Positions 12,994-22,871 of a DNA stretch of 30,840 bases are shown in pieces; position 1 is the stretch's first letter; every line of letters begins with the position of its first letter. The notes under the pieces are model-generated. The model worked only from the letters and a program-made list of their open reading frames with translations. It had not been told where the DNA came from and searched no databases. Made by a program: the position numbers and the translations under genes. The DNA comes from Bacillota bacterium (GTDB taxonomy: Bacteria > Bacillota > Dethiobacteria > DTU022). Where the stretch lies: NCBI GenBank assembly GCA_012727685.1, contig JAAYGO010000127.1:1-30840 (forward strand). Direction: 5' to 3'.

Positions 12994-15189
12994 TTGGAGC
13001 GGTTTGAAGGAACCCTGGAAAAAATAATCTATCACAACGAAGAGAGCGCTTACATGGTAGGGCTTCTGCGCTGCCAAAACGGGGAGAGGATCACCATTGT
13101 GGGCCGCTTCCCTCCGCTCCAGGTGGGCGAGAACCTGATTGTGCGCGGGCAGTGGCAGACCCACGAACGCTACGGGCTTCAGGTTGCCGTGGAAGAGTGG
13201 GAGAGGGTGATCCCGGCTACCGCCGAGGGGCTAAAGCGCTACCTGGCTTCGGGCCTGATTAAGGGTATCGGCCCGGTTACCGCGGCGCGGATTGTCAAGT
13301 GCCTGGGATTGAAAGCCCTGGAGATCATGGAGCAGGAGCCGGAACGGCTGCAGGAAGTGGAAGGGATCGGGCCCAAGAAAGCCGCCCAAATCCTGGCCGG
13401 CTTCCGGCGATATCGCGAATTGCAAAATATCCTTGTTTTTTTGCAAGGCCACGGCATCGGTTTGAGCCAGGCGCTGCGCCTTTATCGCCATTACGGCTCT
13501 CAGGTTGTAGAAAAGATCAAGGAAAATCCCTACCGGCTGGCCGAAGAGGTCTTCGGGATCGGCTTCAAGTCTGCCGATAAGATCGCCCGGCAGATGGGTC
13601 TGGCTGAAGATGCCCCGGAGCGCGTCCGGGCGGCGATCATCTATGCCCTGAACCGGGCGGCGGAGGAGGGGCACGTCTACCTGCCCCGGCAGGATCTATT
13701 TGCCCGTCTGCAGGAGTTGCTGGCCATCGCCGACCGGCCCGAGCCGGAGTTCGCCACGGAAAACCGCCTTGAAGAGCTGGTCAAGGCCAGGCGCGTTTTT
13801 TGCGAAGACGACGCTGCCGCCGGCAACCCGGTTTACTACGCCCCCTTCTTTTATGCCGAAGAGGGGGTAGCCCGCACCCTCTCCAGCCTGCTTTCCGGTC
13901 AGAAAACGATCCCCCAGCTAATCCCGGCCTCTTTCTGGGAGAAGCAGGGCCATCTCACCGGCGAGCAGCGCCGCGTATTGGAACAGGCCCTGGAAAGCGG
14001 CGTGCTGGTGGTCACCGGCGGGCCCGGCACCGGCAAAACCACTACCATCAAAGCGCTGCTCTCCCTCTTTCAATCCTTAAAGCTCCCCGTAGCCCTGGCC
14101 GCCCCCACGGGGCGGGCTGCCAAGCGGGTCACCGAGGCCACCGGTGCGGAGGCCGTTACGATCCACCGGCTGCTCGAATACAGCTACGTAGAAGGGGAAG
14201 GCTTTCGCTTCCTGCGTAATGAGGATAACCCCATCAGCGCCCGCGTGCTCATCATCGATGAAGCCTCCATGGTCGATCTGCTTTTGATGTATCATCTCCT
14301 GAAGGCTTTGCCCGAGGGCTGCCGCCTGATCATGGTTGGGGACGTGGATCAGCTCCCGGCGGTAGGCGCGGGGAATGTGCTGAAGGATATGATCGACTCC
14401 GGCCGGATTCCCTGTGTCCGGCTGGGGCATATTTTTCGCCAGGCCCGCGAAAGCGCCATCATCGTTAACGCCCACCGCATCAACCGGGGCGAGATACCCT
14501 ATTTGAACGACAGGAAGAAGGATTTTTTCTTCATCGATGAAGCGGATCCGGAGCGGGTGGCTCACCTGGTGGTGCAGTTGTGCAGCGAAAGGCTCCCCAG
14601 ATACGGTTCTTTCGATCCGCTCCGGGACCTGCAGGTGATCGCTCCCATGCGGCGCACTCCGGCCGGTGTGGATAACTTGAATTTGCTGTTGCAAGCAAAA
14701 CTCAATCCACCCGGCAGGCATAAACCGGAGTTGACCGTGAAGGGGATAACCTATCGCCTGGGGGACAAGGTCATGCAGATCCGCAACAATTATCAGAAGG
14801 ATGTTTACAACGGCGATATCGGCCTGATCACAGCCCTGGATTTTGAAGAGAGCGAGATCACGGTTACCTTTGACGACGCTTCCATGCCGCGCCAGGTGGT
14901 TTACGATTTCCATGAACTAGATGAGCTGGTGCTGGCCTATGCCGTCTCCGTTCACAAAAGCCAGGGCAGCGAATACCCGGTGATCGTTATGCCGGTGATC
15001 ACCCAGCACTATTTGCTCCTGCAGCGCAACCTGATTTATACCGGGATCACCCGGGCGAAAAAACTGGCGGTGCTTGTGGGAACCAGGAAGGCGCTCGCCA
15101 TCGCCGTGCGCAGCAACCGTGCCGAAAAACGCTACAGCCGCCTCGCTGATCGCCTGCGCGGTGAGGAGGTGTGGGTGGCCGGTGGCTAG
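12994..15189 (+). CDS. recD2: RecD2-type 5'-3' DNA helicase
   Basis: The 731-residue protein is a RecD2 (RecD/TraA-family) superfamily 1B helicase, found in bacteria without the RecBCD complex and active in DNA repair. It has an N-terminal OB-like segment, then tandem helix-hairpin-helix motifs (IKGIGPVTAARIV and VEGIGPKKAAQIL). Helicase motifs are GGPGTGKT (342-349), APTGRAAKRV, DEASMVD, GDVDQLPAVG and VHKSQGSEYP near the C-terminus. TTG 12994 is chosen because GGAGGG (12981-12986) lies 7 nt upstream; the earlier TTG 12979 precedes that site. The 3' end overlaps the comF start by 8 nt. Confidence 0.93.
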   Translation: MERFEGTLEKIIYHNEESAYMVGLLRCQNGERITIVGRFPPLQVGENLIVRGQWQTHERYGLQVAVEEWERVIPATAEGLKRYLASGLIKGIGPVTAARIVKCLGLKALEIMEQEPERLQEVEGIGPKKAAQILAGFRRYRELQNILVFLQGHGIGLSQALRLYRHYGSQVVEKIKENPYRLAEEVFGIGFKSADKIARQMGLAEDAPERVRAAIIYALNRAAEEGHVYLPRQDLFARLQELLAIADRPEPEFATENRLEELVKARRVFCEDDAAAGNPVYYAPFFYAEEGVARTLSSLLSGQKTIPQLIPASFWEKQGHLTGEQRRVLEQALESGVLVVTGGPGTGKTTTIKALLSLFQSLKLPVALAAPTGRAAKRVTEATGAEAVTIHRLLEYSYVEGEGFRFLRNEDNPISARVLIIDEASMVDLLLMYHLLKALPEGCRLIMVGDVDQLPAVGAGNVLKDMIDSGRIPCVRLGHIFRQARESAIIVNAHRINRGEIPYLNDRKKDFFFIDEADPERVAHLVVQLCSERLPRYGSFDPLRDLQVIAPMRRTPAGVDNLNLLLQAKLNPPGRHKPELTVKGITYRLGDKVMQIRNNYQKDVYNGDIGLITALDFEESEITVTFDDASMPRQVVYDFHELDELVLAYAVSVHKSQGSEYPVIVMPVITQHYLLLQRNLIYTGITRAKKLAVLVGTRKALAIAVRSNRAEKRYSRLADRLRGEEVWVAGG

Positions 15190-15919
15190 CCGCACCGGAG
15201 CGTTAAAGGCCGGGCTTTTGACCGGCCTGCCGGAAACGCTGCTCAAGCTCATTTTCCCGCCCCGCTGCCTCCTATGCCGGGCGGTGCTCGCCCCCGGAAC
15301 GGAGCGCCCCTTGTGCAGCCGCTGCCGGCCGCGCTTTATACCGGGGGGAATAGTGTGCCCGCAGTGCGGCCTGGTTGCGCGCCGGGTGAAAAGCTGTTCC
15401 TGCGCGGAGGGCGCTACTCCGCTGCAAGGCCTCTTTGCCCTTTCCTGGTACGAGGGGGAGTGGCGCCAAATGCTGCTGCGCCTGAAATTCGCAGGCCGGA
15501 GGCAGTTGGCCCGCCCGCTGGGACACTGGCTCGGCCGGGAGCTGGCGGCGGAAACCGCCTGGCCGGTCGCCGCCGTTGTACCTCTGCCCATGTATCGCCA
15601 GAAGGAGGCTCTGCGGGGCTACAACCAGGCTGAGCTGATCGCCCGTGCCGCTGCCCATGAGCTGGGGCTCCCCCTGGTCCGCCTGTTAAAGAAAACAAGG
15701 CATACCGCCTCCCAGACCGGTCTTTCCCTGCAGGAACGAAAAAGAAATGTGACCGGAGCTTTTGCCGTCTGCAGGCCTCTGCCACCAGGCCGGGCGGTCC
15801 TGCTGGTCGATGACATCTATTCTACCGGGGCGACCATGGGGGAAGCGGCGCTGGCTCTGCAACGCAGCGGCCTCGTTGTTTACGGCGCGGTAGCCGCTTA
15901 CAACCCGCGCCTGCACTGA
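15182..15919 (+). CDS. comF: ComF-family amidophosphoribosyltransferase-like protein
   Basis: This 245-residue protein joins an N-terminal zinc-binding region to a phosphoribosyltransferase domain. The cysteines are CLLC, CSRC, CPQCG and CSC at 29/32, 45/48, 59/62 and 72/74, and the PRPP site is VLLVDDIYSTGATM. In competent bacteria ComFC helps imported single-stranded DNA enter the cytosol; elsewhere its role is unclear. GTG 15182, 12 nt after AGGAGG, is the most likely start and overlaps recD2. No comFA helicase gene is present next to it, and the usual flagellar genes downstream are absent. Confidence 0.88.
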   Translation: MASRTGALKAGLLTGLPETLLKLIFPPRCLLCRAVLAPGTERPLCSRCRPRFIPGGIVCPQCGLVARRVKSCSCAEGATPLQGLFALSWYEGEWRQMLLRLKFAGRRQLARPLGHWLGRELAAETAWPVAAVVPLPMYRQKEALRGYNQAELIARAAAHELGLPLVRLLKKTRHTASQTGLSLQERKRNVTGAFAVCRPLPPGRAVLLVDDIYSTGATMGEAALALQRSGLVVYGAVAAYNPRLH

Positions 15920-15944
15920 AGGATTTTTTACCATATTGGGGAAT
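15920..15944 (+). promoter_or_regulatory. Sigma-H-like promoter of hpf
   Basis: AGGATTT (15920-15926) and GAAT (15941-15944) are separated by 14 nt. This is the arrangement of the B. subtilis spoVG sigma-H promoter as I recall it (AGGATTT, 14 nt, GAAT). B. subtilis hpf (yvyD) is itself known to respond to sigma-H and sigma-B. GGGAAT also resembles a sigma-B -10, but the GTTT -35 is missing. Confidence 0.55.
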
Positions 15945-15983
15945 AGTATTGATACTAGCACCTGTTGAAAAGGGGAGGTACAG

Positions 15984-16517
15984 ATGAAAGTAACAGTTCG
16001 CGGAAAAAATATCGAGGTGACCCCTGCTTTAGAGGAATATGCGCAGAAAAAACTAGGCAAGCTAGCAAAATTTTTTGATAAGAACACGGAGGCCCAGGTA
16101 TTTTTAAGCGTAACCCGCGAGGATCATATTGTCGAGGTTACCATTAATGTTGGCGGTTTGATTTTACGGGGCGAGGAAACCACCGAAGATATGTACGCTT
16201 CCATCGACCTGGTTGTCGAAAAACTGGAAAAACAGGTGGCCAAGTATAAAACCCGTTTGAATAAATCGCTGCGCAAGCGCGGAGTGCGGATGATCAACGA
16301 AAAGCTGCTGGTGCAGGAGAAGGATGAAGAGGATGAAGCCCGGGTGGTCAAAACGAAGCGTTTTGCCTGGAAACCGATGAGCGTTGAGGAAGCGATCCTG
16401 CAAATGAACCTCCTGGGCCATGACTTTTTTGTCTTCACCAATGCCGACACTGAAACGGTAAACGTCGTATACAGGCGCCGTGACGGCAACTACGGATTAA
16501 TTGAACCCGAATTTTAA
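15984..16517 (+). CDS. hpf: Ribosome hibernation promoting factor, long form
   Basis: Long HPF binds the 30S decoding site and pairs two ribosomes into inactive 100S dimers in stationary phase. The 177-residue protein has the N-terminal beta-alpha-beta HPF domain (residues 1-100, starting MKVTVRGKNIEVTPALEEYA) and the C-terminal dimerisation domain (KRFAWKPMSVEEAILQMNL to the end), so it is the long type found in Gram-positives. GGGGAGG lies about 7 nt before ATG 15984. As in B. subtilis, it is upstream of secA and prfB, but here one extra gene intervenes. Confidence 0.95.
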   Translation: MKVTVRGKNIEVTPALEEYAQKKLGKLAKFFDKNTEAQVFLSVTREDHIVEVTINVGGLILRGEETTEDMYASIDLVVEKLEKQVAKYKTRLNKSLRKRGVRMINEKLLVQEKDEEDEARVVKTKRFAWKPMSVEEAILQMNLLGHDFFVFTNADTETVNVVYRRRDGNYGLIEPEF

Positions 16518-16543
16518 GTTCTCCAAAAAAGGAAAGCGCGCAC

Positions 16544-17656
16544 ATGGCTGAAGGTGTGAGCGTGGTTGTTTTTGAAGGTTCCGCCCCCGGCTCCCCGGTA
16601 GAGGAAATGATGGCCCGGGTCCGGCGGGCGGCCTTGCTGGACAACCTAGACAAGCTAAAAAGTGTACCCCTGGTCAAGGAGACTTACCTGATCACAAACG
16701 ACCCGGTCCTGGCCGCAGAGGCACGGGCCGCCGGCGCCCTGGTGCTGCTGAACGATATTCCTCCCACCTCCTTTCATTTTGGCCGGGCGCTGCAAGAGAT
16801 GCTCGCGGGCTACGGGTTAAAAAAGGTGTTTTACTTTGGCGGGGCCGGCTGTCCCCTGATCACGATCGCGGAAATCGAATCGATCTGCCGCCTGCTGCTG
16901 GAGCGGGATCGGCTGCTCTATACCAATAACACCCAGTCCGCCGATATTGTCGCTTTTACCGTCAGCGGGAATCTTGACGGCGCTGCCCTGCCGGCTGCCG
17001 ATAACGGCCTGGCCTGGGCGCTGCGGGATCACTTTGGCCTGGAACAGGAGTTGATGCCCCAAACGCCGGGTCTTTTGTTCGATCTCGATACCCCTGCCGA
17101 CCTGCTCGTCCTCGGCGCGAGTCCCTTTGCCGGGCCGCGCACCCGGGCAGCCCTTAATTCCTATGCGCTGGATTATACGCGCCTCGAACGGATCAAGGCC
17201 GCCTTGCGGGGCTATTATGAAGATATTCTCTTGATCGGCCGTGTCAGTGGATCGGTCATGGAGCACCTGAATTCAACCTTGAAGGTGCGGCTGCGCGTTT
17301 TTTCCGAGGAACGGGGCATGAAGGCCCTGGGCCGCATTGAAGCGGGAGAGGTCGTCTCCCTGCTCGGCTTGCTGCTGGAGCACAGCGGTGTGAGCCGCTT
17401 TTTTGCCTATTTGCCCCGTTTATGCCGCAGCGCCTTTATCGACAGCCGGGTTTTGATGGCGCATTACGGCTTTGCTCTCTCCGAACGGGAGCGTTTCCTG
17501 TCGGATCTGGGCCTCTGGGAGCAGATCGAACACCCCTGGCTGCGCGAATTTACGCGGGCGGCGTGTGACTGCGCCGTGCCGGTTCTATTAGGCGGCCATT
17601 CCCTGGTATCCGGCAGCCTCTGGCTGCTTGCCGCTGAACTGGCGGCTGGGCGGTGA
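16544..17656 (+). CDS. Unrecognised protein with nucleotidyltransferase-like N-terminal half
   Basis: I do not recognise this 370-residue protein as a named family. The first 200 residues have the alternating strand-helix layout of GT-A nucleotidyltransferases such as MobA or CofC. Candidate segments are VVVFEGSAPGSP, KETYLITNDP, KVFYFGGAGCPLI and LLFDLDTPADLLVLG. The usual Gly-rich loop with its lysine is not obvious, so activity is uncertain. The last 150 residues are mostly helical, with ILLIGRVSGSVMEHLN and VLLGGHSLVSGSLWLL. An AAAGGAAAG site precedes ATG 16544. It lies 26 nt behind hpf and is probably cotranscribed. It carries no signal peptide or membrane span. Confidence 0.6.
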   Translation: MAEGVSVVVFEGSAPGSPVEEMMARVRRAALLDNLDKLKSVPLVKETYLITNDPVLAAEARAAGALVLLNDIPPTSFHFGRALQEMLAGYGLKKVFYFGGAGCPLITIAEIESICRLLLERDRLLYTNNTQSADIVAFTVSGNLDGAALPAADNGLAWALRDHFGLEQELMPQTPGLLFDLDTPADLLVLGASPFAGPRTRAALNSYALDYTRLERIKAALRGYYEDILLIGRVSGSVMEHLNSTLKVRLRVFSEERGMKALGRIEAGEVVSLLGLLLEHSGVSRFFAYLPRLCRSAFIDSRVLMAHYGFALSERERFLSDLGLWEQIEHPWLREFTRAACDCAVPVLLGGHSLVSGSLWLLAAELAAGR

Positions 17657-17673
17657 AAAAAAAGTGCTAAAAC

Positions 17674-17703
17674 TTGTTTTTTAAAAATTTCCTGTGATAA
17701 AAT
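17674..17703 (+). promoter_or_regulatory. secA promoter (extended -10)
   Basis: TTGTTT (17674-17679) and TAAAAT (17698-17703) are 18 nt apart, with TG placed one base before the -10 (TG-A-TAAAAT). A leader of about 85 nt follows and contains a terminator-like hairpin. Confidence 0.5.
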
Positions 17704-17737
17704 ATGATCACGCTACGGGATTAACGATGCTCACTTA

Positions 17738-17760
17738 GGGGAACCGCAGGGTTCCTTTTT
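17738..17760 (+). terminator. Terminator-like hairpin in front of secA
   Basis: GGAACC (17740-17745) and GGTTCC (17750-17755) form a stem with a GCAG loop, followed by TTTTT (17756-17760). It could end the hpf transcript. Since a promoter lies upstream of it, it could also attenuate secA. An outer GATGC/GCATC pair (17726-17730 and 17762-17766) can enclose it. Confidence 0.65.
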
Positions 17761-17796
17761 CGCATCTGAACGGTGTGGCGTGGAGGAGGTGCAAGG

Positions 17797-20775
17797 GTGG
17801 CCGGTTTTTTGCGGAATATTCTGGGGAGTGCCAATGAAAGGGAACTCCGCCGTTTAATGAAAATTGTCGAAAAGGTTAACGCCCTGGAAGCGGAAATGCA
17901 GAGGCTGGATGATGCCGATTTCCCGCGGCGCACCCATGAACTGAAAGAGAGGTTGCAAAAGGGCGCAACCCTGGACGATTTGCTGCCTGAAGCTTTTGCC
18001 CTGGTGCGGGAGGCGGCAGTGCGCACGATTAAAATGCGGCCCTTTGACGTGCAGGTGCTGGGGGCGGTGGTGCTGCACCAGGGCCGGATCGCCGAGATGA
18101 AAACCGGGGAAGGGAAAACCCTGGTGGCCACCATGCCGGCCTATCTAAACGCCCTGGAGGGCAAGGGCGTCCATATCGTGACGGTAAACGATTACCTGGC
18201 CCGGCGCGACAGCGAATGGATGGGGCCTGTCTACCGCTTCCTCGGCCTGACCGTAGGCCTGATCGTGCACGACCTGACTCCGCAACAGCGCCGCGAGTCC
18301 TATGGCGCCGATATCGTTTACGCCACCAATAATGAGCTTGGCTTCGACTATTTGCGCGATAACATGGTCCTTTACAAGGAGGAACTGGTCCAGCGGGAGC
18401 TTCACTACGCCATTATCGACGAGGTGGACAGCATCCTGATCGATGAGGCGCGGACGCCCCTGATCATCAGCAGCCAGGTTGAATCGAAAGAGGAATACAG
18501 CCGCTGGCGCGGTGAAGTGGAAAACCTGATGCGGAAGCAAAGCCGGCTGATCAATGAGCTTCTGGCCAGGGCCGAGAAAAACCTTGAGCAGGACAATCGC
18601 GAAGAGGCTGCCGAGCTGCTGCTGCTGGCCCGCCGCGGCGCACCGAAGAATAAAAAGCTATTGAAATTGATCAAAACGCCGGGGATGGAAAGGCTGGTAG
18701 AGCGCACCAAGCAGTTGCTGAACACGGAGAAAAGGCTGCATCTCCTTGACGAAGAGCTCTATTTCGTGATCGATGAAACGACGCGCATTGCCGATATCAA
18801 AGACAAGGGCTACCGGGAGCTGGAGAAGGTCAACCCCGAGCTGTCCAGGCTGCTGCGCCTGGGGCGGGAACAGGCCGATTATCCGGATGAGGATCAGGAA
18901 GAGCAGGAAGCGGGCGAACACCGCCACATTTTCGATCAACTGCTCAAGGCCTATTCCCTTTATGAGCGGGACGTGGACTATGTTGTCCAGGACGGCAAGG
19001 TTGTGATCGTGGACGAATTTACCGGCCGGCTGATGCATGGGCGGCGCTATTCCGACGGGCTGCACCAGGCCATCGAGGCGAAAGAAAGGGTGGCGGTGCA
19101 GGCCGACACCCGCACCGTTGCTTCGATCACTTTTCAGAATTACTTCCGCATGTATAAAAAAATAGCCGGCATGACCGGCACCGCGGCTACCGAAGAAGAG
19201 GAGTTCCGCAAGATTTACGGGATGGATGTGGTCGCCATCCCGACCAACAGGCCGCTGATCCGCAGCGAACTGCCGGATATGGTCTATAAAACCAGCAGTG
19301 CCAAGTTTAAGGCCGTGGTGGAAGAGATCCGCAGGCGCACCGAGACCGGGCAGCCGGTTCTGGTGGGCACCATCTCCGTGGAAAAATCGGAGATGCTGAG
19401 TAAAATGCTGAAACGCCAGGGGATCCGGCACGAGGTGCTCAATGCCGTGAACCACCACCGCGAGGCCTATATCATCGCCCAGGCCGGCCGGAAGGGCGCG
19501 GTGACCATCTCGACCAACATGGCCGGGCGCGGTACCGATATTGTTTTAGGCGGCAACCCCGAATACCTGGTTGAGGAGCAGATCAGGCGTGAATTTGGCG
19601 ACGATCCGGGCAAACTAAGCCCTGAGCAGCTAAAGCAGATGGCCAGGCGCAAGCAGGAACTGCTGGAAAAGGCAATTCAAACGGCTGCCCGGGAGCGGGA
19701 AGAGGTCGTGGCCCTTGGCGGGCTGCACGTTTTGGGCACGGAAAGACATGAAAGCCGCCGCATTGACAACCAGTTGCGCGGCCGGGCTGGCCGCCAGGGT
19801 GATCCGGGCTCCTCGCAGTTTTTCGTTTCCCTGGAAGACGACCTGATCCGGCTTTTTGGCGGAGACAGCATCGCCACTTTAATGGATCGCTTCGGCATGG
19901 AAGAGGATATGCCCATTGAGCACGGCCTGATCACCAGGGCTATCGAGCGGGCGCAAAAGCGGGTGGAATCCCGCAACTTTGAGATCCGGCGCCACCTGCT
20001 GGAGTACGATGATGTGCTCAACCAGCAGCGGGCTGTCATTTATACCCAGCGGCGGCGCGTCCTGGAAGGCGACAACCTCAGACAGCCCGTTCTCGATATG
20101 GTCGAGGAGGTCATTGACCGCTTGCTGCGCGTGCATTTCGGCGACCAGGACTACCTGGAGGAAGAGATGCTGCGCGTGCTGCTGGAACAGGGAGAAGCTT
20201 CGTTCCTGCGGCGGGGAAATATCAGCGCCTCAGAGCTGGCAGACCTGGAAAGGGCTGAAGTGCGCCGCCTCTTTATGGAGGAGGCACTGGCCCATTACGA
20301 GGCCCGCGAAGCGGAGCTGGGCGAAGAGATCATGCGCGAACTGGAGCGGGTCGTGCTTTTACGCACGGTGGACCGGCACTGGATGTTTTTTATTGACGCC
20401 ATGCACCAGCTCCGCCATGAGATCTACCTGCGCGCATACGGCCAAAAGGATCCGCTCGTGGAATATCGCCTGGAGAGTGCCAATATGTTTGATGATATGA
20501 TCAGGCAGATCCAGGAGGATGTGGTGCGCGCTGTTTACCAGCTGAGGGTCGCCGTACCCCCGCGGCGGCGTGCCGTGATCGGCCCGGGGACCGGTTACCG
20601 CCCGCGGGTGGCTGCCATCGGCGAAGGCAGGAGCGCGCCTCCGGCGCCGCCAGCGGCCGCGCAAGGAGCGCCCCGGCCGCAGCCGGTGACCGTCGCGAAG
20701 GTGGGCCGCAATGAGCCGTGTCCCTGCGGCAGCGGCAAGAAATATAAAAAATGCTGCGGAGCCCCCAGGGCTTAA
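17797..20775 (+). CDS. secA: Preprotein translocase ATPase SecA, with long insertion
   Basis: SecA drives secretory proteins through SecYEG. Motifs include MKTGEGKT (101-108, Walker A), IIDEVDSILIDEARTP, IVDEFTGRLM (404-413), ATEEEEF, NMAGRGTDIVLGGNPEY and LRGRAGRQGDPGSSQF. The C-terminus has an intact zinc site, NEPCPCGSGKKYKKCC, after a Pro/Ala-rich linker. At 992 residues it is about 150 longer than B. subtilis SecA (841). Much of the extra length lies between DEARTP (217-221) and DEFTGR (406-411), in the preprotein cross-linking domain, including the helical RRGAPKNKKLLKLI and DEELYFVIDE. GTG 17797 is supported by GGAGGAGG (17782-17789) and the usual N-terminus; the frame upstream to 17773 is not needed. 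Confidence 0.96.
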   Translation: MAGFLRNILGSANERELRRLMKIVEKVNALEAEMQRLDDADFPRRTHELKERLQKGATLDDLLPEAFALVREAAVRTIKMRPFDVQVLGAVVLHQGRIAEMKTGEGKTLVATMPAYLNALEGKGVHIVTVNDYLARRDSEWMGPVYRFLGLTVGLIVHDLTPQQRRESYGADIVYATNNELGFDYLRDNMVLYKEELVQRELHYAIIDEVDSILIDEARTPLIISSQVESKEEYSRWRGEVENLMRKQSRLINELLARAEKNLEQDNREEAAELLLLARRGAPKNKKLLKLIKTPGMERLVERTKQLLNTEKRLHLLDEELYFVIDETTRIADIKDKGYRELEKVNPELSRLLRLGREQADYPDEDQEEQEAGEHRHIFDQLLKAYSLYERDVDYVVQDGKVVIVDEFTGRLMHGRRYSDGLHQAIEAKERVAVQADTRTVASITFQNYFRMYKKIAGMTGTAATEEEEFRKIYGMDVVAIPTNRPLIRSELPDMVYKTSSAKFKAVVEEIRRRTETGQPVLVGTISVEKSEMLSKMLKRQGIRHEVLNAVNHHREAYIIAQAGRKGAVTISTNMAGRGTDIVLGGNPEYLVEEQIRREFGDDPGKLSPEQLKQMARRKQELLEKAIQTAAREREEVVALGGLHVLGTERHESRRIDNQLRGRAGRQGDPGSSQFFVSLEDDLIRLFGGDSIATLMDRFGMEEDMPIEHGLITRAIERAQKRVESRNFEIRRHLLEYDDVLNQQRAVIYTQRRRVLEGDNLRQPVLDMVEEVIDRLLRVHFGDQDYLEEEMLRVLLEQGEASFLRRGNISASELADLERAEVRRLFMEEALAHYEAREAELGEEIMRELERVVLLRTVDRHWMFFIDAMHQLRHEIYLRAYGQKDPLVEYRLESANMFDDMIRQIQEDVVRAVYQLRVAVPPRRRAVIGPGTGYRPRVAAIGEGRSAPPAPPAAAQGAPRPQPVTVAKVGRNEPCPCGSGKKYKKCCGAPRA

Positions 20776-20818
20776 ATTCATTTTGGCTGTTAAATCTATT
20801 TAGAAGGCTGGTGAGGAT

Positions 20819-21965
<1,147 letters not shown>

Positions 21966-22835
21966 ATGGCTTTAAAAGCAGGGGGAAAAATCGCCTGGAA
22001 AAGATATCTTGGGGAGACCCTTGCCATTGTGCTGGGTACTGTCATTTCCGCTGTGGCCGTGAACATGTTTTTGGTGCCCCATAAACTGGCCGCCGGCGGG
22101 GTGAGCGGTCTGGGAGTGATCCTCTATCACCTCTTCAAGGTTCCGGTAGGATTGACGATCCTCGCCTTCAATATTCCCCTGTTTATCGCCGCCTACTTTT
22201 TACTCGGCAGGCGAGTGGTGTTGCATAGTCTCCTCGGGACGCTCCTTTTTTCGGCGGCCATCGAATTGACCGCTCCATACCTGCGTGCCGTCACCGATGA
22301 TATTCTTCTGTCCGCCGTTTACGGCGGAGTGATTATGGGCATCGGCCTTGGGCTGGTGTTCCGCTACCGCGGTTCCACGGGCGGAACTGCCCTGCTCTCG
22401 CTAATTTTGAACAAGGTCACCGGACTCAGCACCGGCCAGGCCCTCCTGGGAGGCGACCTCGTCATCATCCTGCTCGCAGTCCTGGTATTTGGCGGCGAAG
22501 CGGCCATGTATGCGGTGCTCGCCCTGGCGGTCAGCAGTTGGGTGATTGACACGGTCCAGGAAGGTCTGGGCATGGCCAAGGCAGCGCTGATCATTACCGC
22601 GCGCGGTGAAGAGATCAACGGGCGCCTGCTGCAGGAACTGGGCCGCGGGGTTACCCGCCTTGAAGGGCAGGGCGGCTATACCGGCGAGGGGCGCGAGGTG
22701 CTCCTATGCGTGGTCACCCGGCCCCAGATTGCCCAGTTGAAAAGCATTATCTTCGATCTTGATCCGAAGGCTTTTGTCATTATCGGCAACGCCACCGAGG
22801 TGCACGGCGAAGGTTTCAAAGAGATCGAAGGATGA
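21966..22835 (+). CDS. YitT-family (DUF161/DUF2179) membrane protein
   Basis: The 289-residue protein has about five membrane spans in its first 205 residues (VLGTVISAVAVNMFLVPH, GLTILAFNIPLFIAAYF and others), then a soluble DUF2179 domain (about 210-285, ending FVIIGNATEVHGEGF). The conserved YitT segment AAGGVSGLGVIL is present. The function is unknown. ATG 21966 starts directly after the prfB stop, with GGTGAGG just upstream, so it is cotranscribed and probably coupled. B. subtilis also has a member of this family (YvjA) after prfB, so the synteny is conserved. Confidence 0.88.
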   Translation: MALKAGGKIAWKRYLGETLAIVLGTVISAVAVNMFLVPHKLAAGGVSGLGVILYHLFKVPVGLTILAFNIPLFIAAYFLLGRRVVLHSLLGTLLFSAAIELTAPYLRAVTDDILLSAVYGGVIMGIGLGLVFRYRGSTGGTALLSLILNKVTGLSTGQALLGGDLVIILLAVLVFGGEAAMYAVLALAVSSWVIDTVQEGLGMAKAALIITARGEEINGRLLQELGRGVTRLEGQGGYTGEGREVLLCVVTRPQIAQLKSIIFDLDPKAFVIIGNATEVHGEGFKEIEG

Positions 22836-22871
22836 AGAAATCTTACAAATAAATAAGGAGGAAGTAGTAGG

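Noticed and set aside
14077..14913. 278-codon minus-strand frame inside recD2
   Set aside because: Antisense to the helicase motifs, with no recognisable product.
18658..19458. 266-codon open frame on the minus strand inside secA
   Set aside because: It is fully antisense to conserved secA motifs, has no ribosome binding site that I can see, and arises from GC-biased third positions.
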